From: HOT-345 sp963531535
GTDB lineage: Bacteria; Patescibacteriota; Gracilibacteria; Absconditabacterales; Absconditicoccaceae
NCBI GenBank assembly: GCA_963531535.1
Contig: CAUSGX010000004.1
Span: 1-64,000, forward strand
Length of the DNA: 64,000 bases
Direction of reading: 5' to 3'
Shown here: piece by piece, positions 57,220 through 64,000 of the stretch
Layout of the letters: each line of letters opens with the position of its first letter
Position numbering within the stretch: position 1 is the stretch's first letter
Program-made: the position numbers and the translations under genes
Notes under the pieces: model-generated
What the model was told of the DNA's origin: nothing
Databases searched by the model: none
What the model saw: only the letters and a program-made list of their open reading frames with translations

Positions 57220-57387
57220 TTATTTTAAGAATCGGCTTAGTGAAACAAGAAAAATGTAGGGAGCAGTGAATATCGCTAATCTAAGGGCTAGATTTCTCTT
57301 GTCTTGATCTGAGAGGTTTGTAGCTGAGAAACTCCAGCGGTAATTAAAGTAAAAGATCAAGAAACCTGAGATTAGAAGTGTATTCAT
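57220..57387 (-). CDS. Possible small membrane protein
   Basis: A 55-residue frame, MNTLLISGFLIFYFNYRW...LALRLAIFTAPYIFLVSLSRFLK, with two hydrophobic stretches and a charged centre (SDQDKRN). It begins 17 bp after the FkbM methyltransferase stop, the same spacing seen between other operon genes here, which supports it. No TGA is present. It has no known family and may be spurious. Confidence 0.4.
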   Translation of the reverse strand: MNTLLISGFLIFYFNYRWSFSATNLSDQDKRNLALRLAIFTAPYIFLVSLSRFLK

Positions 57388-57404
57388 CGTCCATAGCTAA
57401 GAGT

Positions 57405-58073
57405 CTATTCTTTTTTATGGCAAAAGCAAAGTCAAATTTTTTCACTATAAGGGCTTGGATTTCGCTCTACATGAGTAAAGTGTGATTTTAAAAGTGAGAT
57501 AAGGGCTGGAAATTTTTCTTCATCGGTTGGTGAGAGGAGATGAATTTCACAGAGTATGGCCTGAATTTTTTCTCGGTTTTCTCTTTGAATATCAAAGAGG
57601 ACCTCAAATTCCATCCCCTCGATATCAAGCTTAAGCAGGTCAATCGTTCAGATTTTTTGATCTTTGAGGTCGTGATTGAGGTTTTTGCATTCTACTTTTT
57701 CAAGTTTCCCTTTAGGATTGAGAAATGATGCATGCTGACTTGATTGCATTGTTTTTCTCTCGTTTAAGAGAAAATCATATGTTCAAGGAGTCTTTGCAAT
57801 TCAAAATGGATTGAAAGTAATCTGAGATGAAAAAGATTGAAGTCTGGCTTTTGCTTTTTTTACCAAGCATTCAAATGGCTCGAAGTAGTGAATGTGAACT
57901 TTGGGATTGAGATGCAAACATCGTTCGGAGAAAAGTCAGATATGTCCTCAGATATCCAAAATTGTTTTCGCCTTTTGGATAGTTGATTTTGCTATAGCAT
58001 ATTCTTCTTTGATAAAGATTTCATGATATAGCGCATTCTCGTATTTATCAAGATCGGTAGTGGAGACCGTCAT
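57405..58073 (-). CDS. FkbM-family SAM-dependent methyltransferase
   Basis: A 222-residue class I methyltransferase. ATILDIGGHIGLFSE-type motif I (both ATG and TGA context: ILDI-TGA-GHIG), HYFEPFECLVKKAKARL, TYDFLLNERKT and IDLLKLDIEGMEFEVLFDI match FkbM enzymes that methylate sugar or polyketide hydroxyls. ATG at 58073 was chosen since a TTG further up lies inside the ABC gene. Its ATG begins one base after the ABC transporter stop, so translation is coupled. Function may be in modifying an exported glycan or lipid. Confidence 0.88.
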
Positions 58074-58074
58074 T

Positions 58075-59856
58075 TTAGCATTTTCAAATAAATCCTCCAG
58101 ACTGGATATCTCGAAGTTTTCTGTAGGTCCCATCCTTATTGAGTAGGAGTTCTTGATGTGAACCTTTTTCGATGATTTTTCACTGGTGCATAACAATGAT
58201 TCTATCCATCTTCATAATTGTTGAGAGTCTGTGAGCAATGATCAGTACAGTTTTATTTTGCATGAGTTCATTGATAGCTTCTTGAATGAGGAATTCTGAC
58301 TCACTATCGAGAGCTGAGGTTGCCTCGTCCATTACAATGATTTGTCTATTTTCTAGGATTGCTCTTGCGATTGCGACTCTTTGTCTTTCTCCTCATGAGA
58401 GCTTTATTCCTCTCTCTCAAACGAGGGTATTATATCCATCTTTGAGTGCTCAGATGAATTCATGGCATCTTGCCATCTTTGATGCAGCGATAATTTCTTG
58501 CTCAGTTGCATTCGGTTTTCCATAGGCGATATTGTCTCTGATACTTCTGTGGAAGAGGACTGGTTCTTGCGGGATCATGGAAATATTTTCTCTGAGCGAA
58601 TTTTGCGTAACATTCGCAATATTTTGATTATCAATGAGGATTTCTCCTCCTTGAAGATCATAAAATCTAAAAAGCAACTTGGTAATTGTTGTTTTTCAGC
58701 TACCAGATTCTCCGACGAGAGCTACTCTTTCTCCTGGCTTGATTGTGAGATCAAGAGCATTAAAAATCTGATTTTCTCCATAGCTAAAATCGACTTTTTT
58801 AAATCTGATTTCTCCATCTTTTACTTTGAGCTTTTTGTCTGAGTTATCGATCACTTCATGCGGAGTATCTAGAATCTCAACCATTTCTCAGATTTCACTA
58901 ATATTTCTAAAGAAGCTTCTAAATGTCATTCCGATACCTCGTAGCTCCTCAATGATCTTGAGAACGTAGGTTTGAATGAGTACGATTACTCCGATTTCAA
59001 AGATTCACATTCACCACAGGCGGATCGCTGCATACATGATTGCGATTTCTAGTACTAGTCCGAAAAAAGCTGAAAATCCCCAGATTCGCATTGATTTATA
59101 ATATTGTAGTTTCCTAGCCTGAACAGTGTCGTGATTGAGTGAAGAAAAGGCTTTTTGCTCTCTAGGAAGCGAAGCGAATAGCTTGATAGTTAAGTTGTTG
59201 GTTATAGTATCTGATAAGAGTCCTCCAAGTTCAGAATCAAGTTGGTTAGCTTTTTCTTGGTAGGGATGAATCCAGTTATGAAGCTGATATTGGATGATTG
59301 AAAATACCGTAACTCAAATGAAAATACTGATTGCGATTCGAGTATTTTGTACTGCGATGATTCCAACGACTAAAATTAGGTTTAAGATAAATGGTAGTAC
59401 ATTCCAGGAAAGCATATCTGTAAACCTTTCTAAACCGCTCACGCACTTTCTTACCTTACTAATAAGTGATCCAGAAAAGTTGTTTGCGAAGAATTGGAAA
59501 GAATGCTGATGTAGGTAGCTGAAAATTTGATTGTAAAGTTTCTCTTGGATATTCATCTCAAAAGTAATGATAATATAGTCATATACTCTATAAAATATGA
59601 ATTGGACTAATTTTATCCAGAGGATGATGAATAATATGCTGAGCCCATGTTGAGCAATTTCGCTCGTTGCGACTTGTGTTTTTGAGAGGATATTGATAAT
59701 ATCTTTGTAATAGAGAGCGGGTAATGTCGTTAGAGCGATCGTGAGTGTTCTGAAAAGTATCGCAAAAATTCATCGGATCGGATAGGCTTTGTAGTTTTCT
59801 CAGATAAAAGAGAGTATCCTTTTAGTTGAAACTGAGGATTTATTCGCTGACATCAT
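58075..59856 (-). CDS. ABC exporter (half transporter, MsbA/MDR-type)
   Basis: A fused membrane-ATPase exporter of 593 residues: six membrane helices in the first ~330 residues, then an ATPase domain with Walker A (ALVGESGSGKTTITKLL), Q-loop (SMIPQEPVLFHR), signature LSGGERQRVAIARAI (first Gly TGA), Walker B (QIIVMDEATSALDSE) and H-loop (LIIAHRLSTI). It would act as a homodimer exporting a lipid or hydrophobic substrate. ATG at 59856 or 59853. More than ten TGA codons are Gly. It is coupled to the FkbM methyltransferase. Confidence 0.93.
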
Positions 59857-59885
59857 CTGGTAGTCAAGGTATAAAAAAAGAAAAC

Positions 59886-59900
59886 AAAATTCTGATTTTT
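59886..59900. repeat. Copy of the upstream element (AAAATTCTGATTTTT)
   Basis: 30 bp upstream of the ABC exporter ATG, in the gap after ppa. Confidence 0.45.
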
Positions 59901-59931
59901 GTCTTCTTTCTATTAAGATTGAGTATATAAA

Positions 59932-60480
59932 CTAGTGCTTATCTTCTTCTTGATATCTTTTGATAGAGGTTGTGAGCTCTTCTGCGACATCGTTGAGATC
60001 TCCAAATCCTCTGATCTGAATTTTGTCGTATTTTTTGTGCTCAAGTCTCTTGATTTCTTTAAAGAAGATTTCTAGTTCTTCCTTTTTGTGGGCTCCGAGA
60101 TCTTCGATAGTTTTTACCTCATCTCGTCTAGGGTCTACTTTGCTGATTGGCACTGCAATGATCTTTGGATCATCTCCAGCATCATCTGAGGTATAAAGGA
60201 TACCAATAGGTCTTGCCTTTACTACGCAACCAGTGAAAAGAGGATTTGTAGTGTAGAGGCACACATCACAAGGGTCTCCATCTTTAGAAAGAGTTTGTGG
60301 TAGGAATCCATAGTTAAATGGATAAAACATACTATGATGAACTACACGATCAAGTGTAAAACATCCTAAATCGTGATCATATTCGTATTTATTGTTTGAT
60401 CCAGCAGGAATATCGATAACAACATTGAGAACCCCGTTTTCTTGGTCTGCATAGGTAGCAATATCATGAATCATGTGCAT
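59932..60480 (-). CDS. ppa: Inorganic pyrophosphatase
   Basis: A family I soluble pyrophosphatase that removes PPi made in biosynthesis. The 182-residue product has NVVIDIPAGSNNKYEYD, the metal-binding DGDPCDV (canonical DGDPxDV) and DPKIIAVPISKVDPR. All eleven Gly are GGN, none TGA. It has a near-consensus promoter preceded by an upstream element. Length fits the family. Confidence 0.96.
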   Translation of the reverse strand: MHMIHDIATYADQENGVLNVVIDIPAGSNNKYEYDHDLGCFTLDRVVHHSMFYPFNYGFLPQTLSKDGDPCDVCLYTTNPLFTGCVVKARPIGILYTSDDAGDDPKIIAVPISKVDPRRDEVKTIEDLGAHKKEELEIFFKEIKRLEHKKYDKIQIRGFGDLNDVAEELTTSIKRYQEEDKH

Positions 60481-60515
60481 GGTAATAACTTAGTAATAAA
60501 TAAAATGATGCCTTA

Positions 60516-60543
60516 TATATAGGATTTTTGAGTGTGATTTCAA
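60516..60543 (-). promoter_or_regulatory. Putative promoter of ppa
   Basis: TTGAAA, 16-bp spacer, TATATA on the minus strand, 35 bp before the ATG; an upstream element (60565-60579) is 22 bp upstream of the -35. Confidence 0.6.
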
Positions 60544-60564
60544 TATAAAAAGTGTAAAAAAAGT

Positions 60565-60579
60565 AAAAATCTGATTTTT
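60565..60579. repeat. Copy of the upstream element AAAAATCTGATTTTT
   Basis: A perfect 15-bp palindrome upstream of the ppa promoter. Confidence 0.6.
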
Positions 60580-60613
60580 ACTTTTTTATAATAATAGGGA
60601 CTCTTATTGAATA

Positions 60614-60640
60614 TAAAAAACCGCTTTAGGCGGTTTTGTT
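60614..60640 (-). terminator. Terminator overlapping the stop codon of the repeat protein gene
   Basis: ACCGC and GCGGT pair around CTAAA on the minus strand, with T tract; the TAA (60626-60628) is in the loop. Confidence 0.8.
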
Positions 60641-61693
60641 TTTTTCTTCAAAGGCTTGTGGATTTGTGTTGACTTCCTTTTTAAATCATTCATAGAGAAG
60701 TTCTTCTTTGACTGATTTCTCAAGTCCCTTGAATTTTTCTAAGTATTGAGCGACATATCTAATCTTTCAAGCTTTACTAAGTTTTTCTACAATTTGATTA
60801 TGATTTACGCCTTTGAATTTCTCCATGTTTCCTGCTACATATTCAGCGTCTCCAGTTTGAATCAATCTATCAGCGAGTTCTTGATGATCGAGTCCCTCGA
60901 ATTTTTCTAGATTCTGTGCGATATATCTTCACTTTCTATGTTCAAATAGTTTCTCTGCAAACTTTTGATGATCAAGTCCCTTAAACTTTTCTAAGTTTTC
61001 AGTTAAGGCATGGAGATTCCCTTTCTCTACCAAGATATCAGCGAGCTGATTATAGTCGATTCCTTCGAATTTCTCCAGATTTTGAGCTAGATATTCTCAT
61101 TTTTTATTTTCAAGGAGCTTTTTTGCGACTTCTCGGTGATTTAATCCTTGAAATTTCTCTAAATTCTCGGCTACGGCACCTCAGAGCTTATTTTCAATGA
61201 GTGTTTCTGCGATTTTTTGGTGATCGAGTCCCTGAAATTTCTCTAGATTTTCTGCAACGAGTCTCCCTTGACCATATTTGATAAAAAAATCAGCGATTTT
61301 CCCGTGATCAAGTCCTTGAAATTTATCTAACTTTTGAGCTACAGCCCATCATTTTCCACTTATGATGAGTGCTTTAGCTAGATTTTCATTTAGATCAGGT
61401 ATTGCTTCTAGTTTTTTCAAAAATTCAGAATCTGGCATATCATTTGGGGTATTCAATAGTTCTGTGATAGCAGGGGTCATCTTTACTCCTTCCTCAGCAA
61501 AATGATATTCATCGGTTTGCTTCGCTTCTTTTAGGATACGATATGCAGTTCCATTTTCCCATGCATTCTTCTCTTTACGGGTTGCCGTAAGTGCCTTAGC
61601 GAGTTCGTCTCTGTATTGTTGTTGAAGCTCACTACGCTTATTTATGCGAGGATGCTCAGGATTGATTTCTGCTCTTGAGTGTACTCTATTCAT
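60626..61693 (-). CDS. Tandem 28-residue repeat protein (alpha-solenoid-like)
   Basis: A 355-residue protein of unknown function. The first ~110 residues are charged and helical (SRAEINPEHPRINKRSELQQ). From about residue 130 seven 28-residue repeats follow, each with pattern GLDHQKxAExLxExx...VAxNLEKF, i.e. two short helices per unit; a degenerate eighth starts the array. Repeat boundaries are marked by EKFxGLDH. The DNA shows an 84-bp period. At least four TGA are Gly, some within repeats. It has a full-consensus promoter. I know similar repeats from CPR genomes only by impression; the fold and partner are unknown. Confidence 0.75.
60690..61350 (-). repeat. 84-bp tandem repeats
   Basis: Seven to eight units inside the repeat protein gene, each coding EKFxGLDH at its junction. 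Units differ by several substitutions, so it is not a fresh duplication. Confidence 0.8.
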
Positions 61694-61729
61694 TTTCTTA
61701 CTATTCAAGAAATAAATTTAATATGTTAT

Positions 61730-61757
61730 ATTATATCTAGTTTTTGTAAAATGTCAA
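61730..61757 (-). promoter_or_regulatory. Full-consensus promoter of the repeat protein gene
   Basis: TTGACA, 16-bp spacer, TATAAT on the minus strand, about 35 bp before the ATG at 61693. The strongest promoter match in the window. Confidence 0.75.
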
Positions 61758-61823
61758 TTTTCTGGAAAGTTTGATTTTTTTGCTTGTAATTCGCTGAAAA
61801 AAAGGTATTTTAGGATCGTAGTT

Positions 61824-61842
61824 CTACTCTTATTAAGAGTAG
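61824..61842. promoter_or_regulatory. Inverted repeat CTACTCTT-ATT-AAGAGTAG upstream of ruvA
   Basis: Eight-bp arms around ATT, followed by TTTTATAG. It sits between the divergent repeat-protein promoter and ruvA and could be an operator or an attenuator. Confidence 0.5.
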
Positions 61843-61862
61843 TTTTATAGGTGAAAATCGAA

Positions 61863-61880
61863 GAAAAATCAGATTTATTT
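61863..61880. repeat. Copy of the upstream element (GAAAAATCAGATTTATTT)
   Basis: Divergent gap, 19 bp before the ruvA ATG; the right arm is imperfect. Confidence 0.5.
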
Positions 61881-61898
61881 TGTTTTTTTGTAAATTAA

Positions 61899-62450
61899 AT
61901 GTTTCATTATATCAAAGGAAAGGTTAAGAGGAATCAATCTGACTGTTTTATTTTGACTGAAATGTTCGGAGTTCAAGTTGCATACGCAGGAGGGCAGTCA
62001 GAGGGCGAGTTTTTCTTATATCCGTATTTGGATGAGGGGAAAAAGTCAGTTTTTTACTTTGCTTTTGATACTTTAGAGCAAAAACAAAATTTTGAGCAAA
62101 TGCTTAAAGTTTCTGGAGTTGGTCCAAAGACTGCTTTCCAGATAGCGCAAATTCCAATTTGAGAGCTTGCTGAGGCAATAGAAAACCTCGATACCAAGCT
62201 TTTCCAGTCAATTCCATGAATTGGTCCAAAATTGGCGAAAAAGATTATCCTTGAACTTAAGGGGAACTTTCAACTCTCTCAGGCTTCAAGTATTGATGTG
62301 AATCAAAAACTTTTTAAAGCGGTTGTAAAATCTCTGAAAAATCTTGGCTATGATGGGCAGAATGTGAAGGCGATTTTGAGTCAGTATCAGTGAGATTTAG
62401 AGAAGGCTGATTTAGCTGAGGTCGTAAAGTGGGTGATTTCTCAGTTGTAG
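61899..62450 (+). CDS. ruvA: Holliday junction DNA helicase subunit RuvA
   Basis: RuvA recognises Holliday junctions and recruits the RuvB motor. The 183-residue product has the OB domain (MFHYIKGKVKRNQSDCF) and two helix-hairpin-helix motifs (VSGVGPKTAFQIAQ; IPGIGPKLAKKIILELKG). The small C-terminal RuvB-binding domain follows (KAVVKSLKNLGYDGQNVKAIL). TGA is Gly in the HhH region and later. ruvB and ruvC are not in the window. It may be SOS-linked as elsewhere, but I cannot show a LexA box. Confidence 0.95.
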
Positions 62451-62494
62451 GTTTTTTGTTAATATTAAAAGTTAACTTATGGTCTCAGAAGTAG

Positions 62495-62511
62495 AAAAAA
62501 TCTGATTTTTT
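62495..62511. repeat. Perfect 17-bp palindrome AAAAAATCTGATTTTTT
   Basis: The 17-mer with central T instead of A, between ruvA and gatC. Confidence 0.7.
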
Positions 62512-62578
62512 CTGCTTGTATTTTATGGAGAAAATAGTATCTTTAAAGTATAGTTCTTTAGTTTTATGAAAATATGGT

Positions 62579-62860
62579 ATGAAACTTGATTCTACACAGC
62601 TCCAGCACCTAGCTAAGCTTTCAAAGTTGCATCTTACTCCAGATGAGGGGAGGACTTTCCTAGGAAATATGGATGAGATTTTGAATTTTCTCTCTCGTTT
62701 GCCAGCAGAGGAGGCTTCAGAATTAGATATAAGTAGTGAAGCCGGAGTTCGTCTTTTTGAGGAGCAGGTAGAGTATCCAGAGCCAGAGAGCTTATTTCAC
62801 AATGTGAAGCATGAAATGGTAAATGATGCAATTAGCATTAGGACTTCTCTGAGTGCATAA
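62579..62860 (+). CDS. gatC: Asp/Glu-tRNA(Asn/Gln) amidotransferase subunit C
   Basis: GatC is the small subunit of GatCAB, which converts Asp- or Glu-tRNA to Asn- or Gln-tRNA. The 93-residue product has LQHLAKLSKLHLTPDEGRTF, MDEILNFLSRL and a C-terminal segment near the A-B interface. No TGA codon is used. gatA and gatB do not follow in the window, so the complex genes are dispersed. Confidence 0.92.
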   Translation: MKLDSTQLQHLAKLSKLHLTPDEGRTFLGNMDEILNFLSRLPAEEASELDISSEAGVRLFEEQVEYPEPESLFHNVKHEMVNDAISIRTSLSA

Positions 62861-62935
62861 ATAGAGGAGAAGTCAGAATTTTTTTCTCCTTTAGATTGAT
62901 TGTATTAGTTTTTTATTCTATTACCAAATATAAAG

Positions 62936-63691
62936 ATGCCATGGATTGTATTAGCGGTAATTGTTGTTCTTTTGCTTATGATGGTAAGAATCGTAAATCA
63001 GTACGAGAGAAAAGTGGTCCTTACTTTCGGAAAGTATACGAGAGTTTTAACTCCTGGTCTTAATTTGATTATCCCTGTGATGGAGCAGACTATTGGGGTA
63101 GATATTAGAGAAAAAGCAGTTGATGTACCATCTCAGGAGGCAATGACTAAGGATAATATCTCATGTACAATTAATGCTGTTATCTACTATAGGATTAAGG
63201 AAGATCAGGTAGAAAGAGCAGTTTTGAATGTGAGAAATCTTGATTATGCGATGACACAGTTCGCTTTGACGACTATGAGAAATATTGTTGGACAGTTTGA
63301 GCTTGATGAGCTTTTGGCGAAAAGAGAGCAGGCTGCTATGAAGATTAAGGCGATTGTTGATGAAAAATCTGATAGTTGGGGAGTTGATGTACTTTCTGTT
63401 GAACTAAAAGATATCAATATCCCAGACGATCTTAAGAGAACAATTGGTAAGCAAGCTGAGGCAGAAAGAGAAAAGAGAGCAAAGATTATTACTTCAGAGG
63501 GAGAACTTGCGAGTGCCGAGAATCTTACTAAGGCTGCAACTATGCTTTCCGAAGCTCCAGGTGCACTTCATTTGAGAACTTTACAATCAATCAATGATAT
63601 TAGTTCTGATCAGTCAAATACTACTATTTGGATGATTCCAGTTGAGGTGCTTGAGGCAATGAAGGGGCTTGCTTCATTGGCAAAAAAATAG
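62936..63691 (+). CDS. SPFH/Band-7 (stomatin/prohibitin-like) membrane protein
   Basis: A 251-residue protein with an N-terminal membrane helix (~2-18), the SPFH domain (VNQYERKVVLTFGKYTRVLTPGL; VDIREKAVDVPSQEAMTKDNI) and a coiled-coil tail (KQAEAEREKRAKIITSEGEL). It matches the slipin/stomatin branch, which organises membrane microdomains and can control proteases. No NfeD-like partner is next to it. None of its 9 Gly is TGA. Confidence 0.93.
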   Translation: MPWIVLAVIVVLLLMMVRIVNQYERKVVLTFGKYTRVLTPGLNLIIPVMEQTIGVDIREKAVDVPSQEAMTKDNISCTINAVIYYRIKEDQVERAVLNVRNLDYAMTQFALTTMRNIVGQFELDELLAKREQAAMKIKAIVDEKSDSWGVDVLSVELKDINIPDDLKRTIGKQAEAEREKRAKIITSEGELASAENLTKAATMLSEAPGALHLRTLQSINDISSDQSNTTIWMIPVEVLEAMKGLASLAKK

Positions 63692-63715
63692 TATCTTCAT
63701 AATGTATGAAAAAAG

Positions 63716-63744
63716 AAAAACCTGATCAAAAGTCAGGTTTTTTT
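63716..63744. terminator. Bidirectional rho-independent terminator
   Basis: AAAAACCTGA and TCAGGTTTTT pair around TCAAAAG; it serves the convergent SPFH and ndk genes. Confidence 0.85.
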
Positions 63745-63773
63745 GAATTTTAAGTTCGAAAAAGAGTTTTGTT

Positions 63774-64000
63774 TTAGCTATTTGGGAACCAAAGTTTGAT
63801 TTCAAGTTCAGCTTCTTCCTCGTTTGCAGAAGCATGGATCACATTGTGGATTGGGCCATTAGGGTCTTTTGCTCAGAAATCACCTCTGATAGTCCCAGGA
63901 GCAGCTTCTCGAGGGCGAGTTTTCCCAGCCATAGCTCTTACGGCTTCTATCACATTCTCTCCTTCCAAAAGCAATGGAATAATCGTATCAGAAGCCATAT
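63774..64000 (-). CDS. ndk: Nucleoside diphosphate kinase (5' part beyond window)
   Basis: The C-terminal 75 residues of NDK, which balances NTP pools. LEGENVIEAVRAMAGKTRPREAAPGTIRGDFGAKDP and NVIHASANEEEAELEIKLWF include the catalytic His of NVIH and the AAPGTIRGDF signature. One TGA (DFG) is Gly. The frame continues past the right end of the window. Confidence 0.94.

Noticed and set aside
60690..61350. Regular 84-bp spacing could suggest a CRISPR array.
   Set aside because: There are no unique spacers; the repeats are in frame and encode a solenoid protein.
1..64000. Many conserved genes look fragmented by in-frame TGA, as if pseudogenes or assembly errors.
   Set aside because: The breaks are all TGA, lie at conserved Gly, and frames stay aligned; TGA=Gly explains them fully.
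1..64000. tRNA, rRNA, tmRNA, RNase P RNA or riboswitch genes.
   Set aside because: I scanned the intergenic stretches by eye and found no cloverleaf or conserved RNA core; a covariance-model scan would be needed to exclude them.

Overview
This window comes from a bacterium that reads UGA as glycine (genetic code 25), the code of the Absconditabacteria (SR1) and Gracilibacteria (BD1-5) within the Patescibacteria/CPR. The sequence shows this directly. In-frame TGA falls on invariant glycines: MutL 'KAGEVV', the UvrA and MnmA P-loops (GVSGSGKS, SGGVDS), the ABC signature LSGGE, the AspS motif-3 GLDR, the RNase HII DEVGRG and a prepilin KKG/FTLLE cleavage site. Every gene I could close ends in TAA or TAG. 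With the standard code most of these genes look shattered; read with TGA=Gly they are full length. The DNA is AT-rich, genes are dense, and most hypothetical proteins are membrane or secreted. Sequence alone does not let me choose between SR1 and Gracilibacteria.

Layout. 1-4.7 kb: end of an M23 peptidase, dnaG, mutL. 4.9-8.7 kb: an FtsB/DivIC-like protein and a 1121-residue secreted protein (SLH-like, PKD, thrombospondin-3 and Cys-rich repeats). 8.8-10.6 kb: a major pilin and a PHP-only piece of DNA polymerase III alpha. 11-18.1 kb: a giant surface protein of about 2375 residues (LamG-MucBP-LamG, beta-rich middle, LRR with a plant-type cap). 18.3-22 kb: uppS, rnhB, two membrane proteins and a tandem REP-like element. 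22.1-25.8 kb: type IV pilus operon (PilN-, PilO-, PilC-like, pseudopilin). 25.9-29.2 kb: aspS, an acetyltransferase and a membrane protein. 29.3-33.3 kb: a lipoprotein and a 1211-residue polytopic membrane protein. 33.5-37.4 kb: rlmN, glyQS and a transketolase-C-like protein. 37.4-42.6 kb: cell-envelope operon (peptidoglycan-binding protein, prepilin, PBP). 42.7-52.5 kb: clpP, mnmA, DedA, SpoU, beta-propeller, EEP phosphatase/nuclease, CorC-like and a conserved hypothetical. 52.6-64 kb: uvrA, HU, FkbM methyltransferase plus ABC exporter, ppa, a 28-residue repeat protein, ruvA, gatC, SPFH protein and ndk.

Functionally the window mixes DNA replication and repair (DnaG, MutL with its endonuclease motif, UvrA, RuvA, RNase HII), translation (AspS, GlyRS, GatC, MnmA, RlmN) and a large envelope/attachment set (pili, three peptidoglycan proteins, two giant adhesin-like proteins). 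The envelope set fits an episymbiotic, host-attached life, which is an inference.

The most notable unexplained signal is a near-palindrome, AAAAAATC(A/T)GATTTTTT. By eye it sits in eight of the nine divergent intergenic gaps and many tandem ones, but in none of the nine convergent gaps. I found no rRNA, tRNA, CRISPR array, insertion sequence or prophage in the window.
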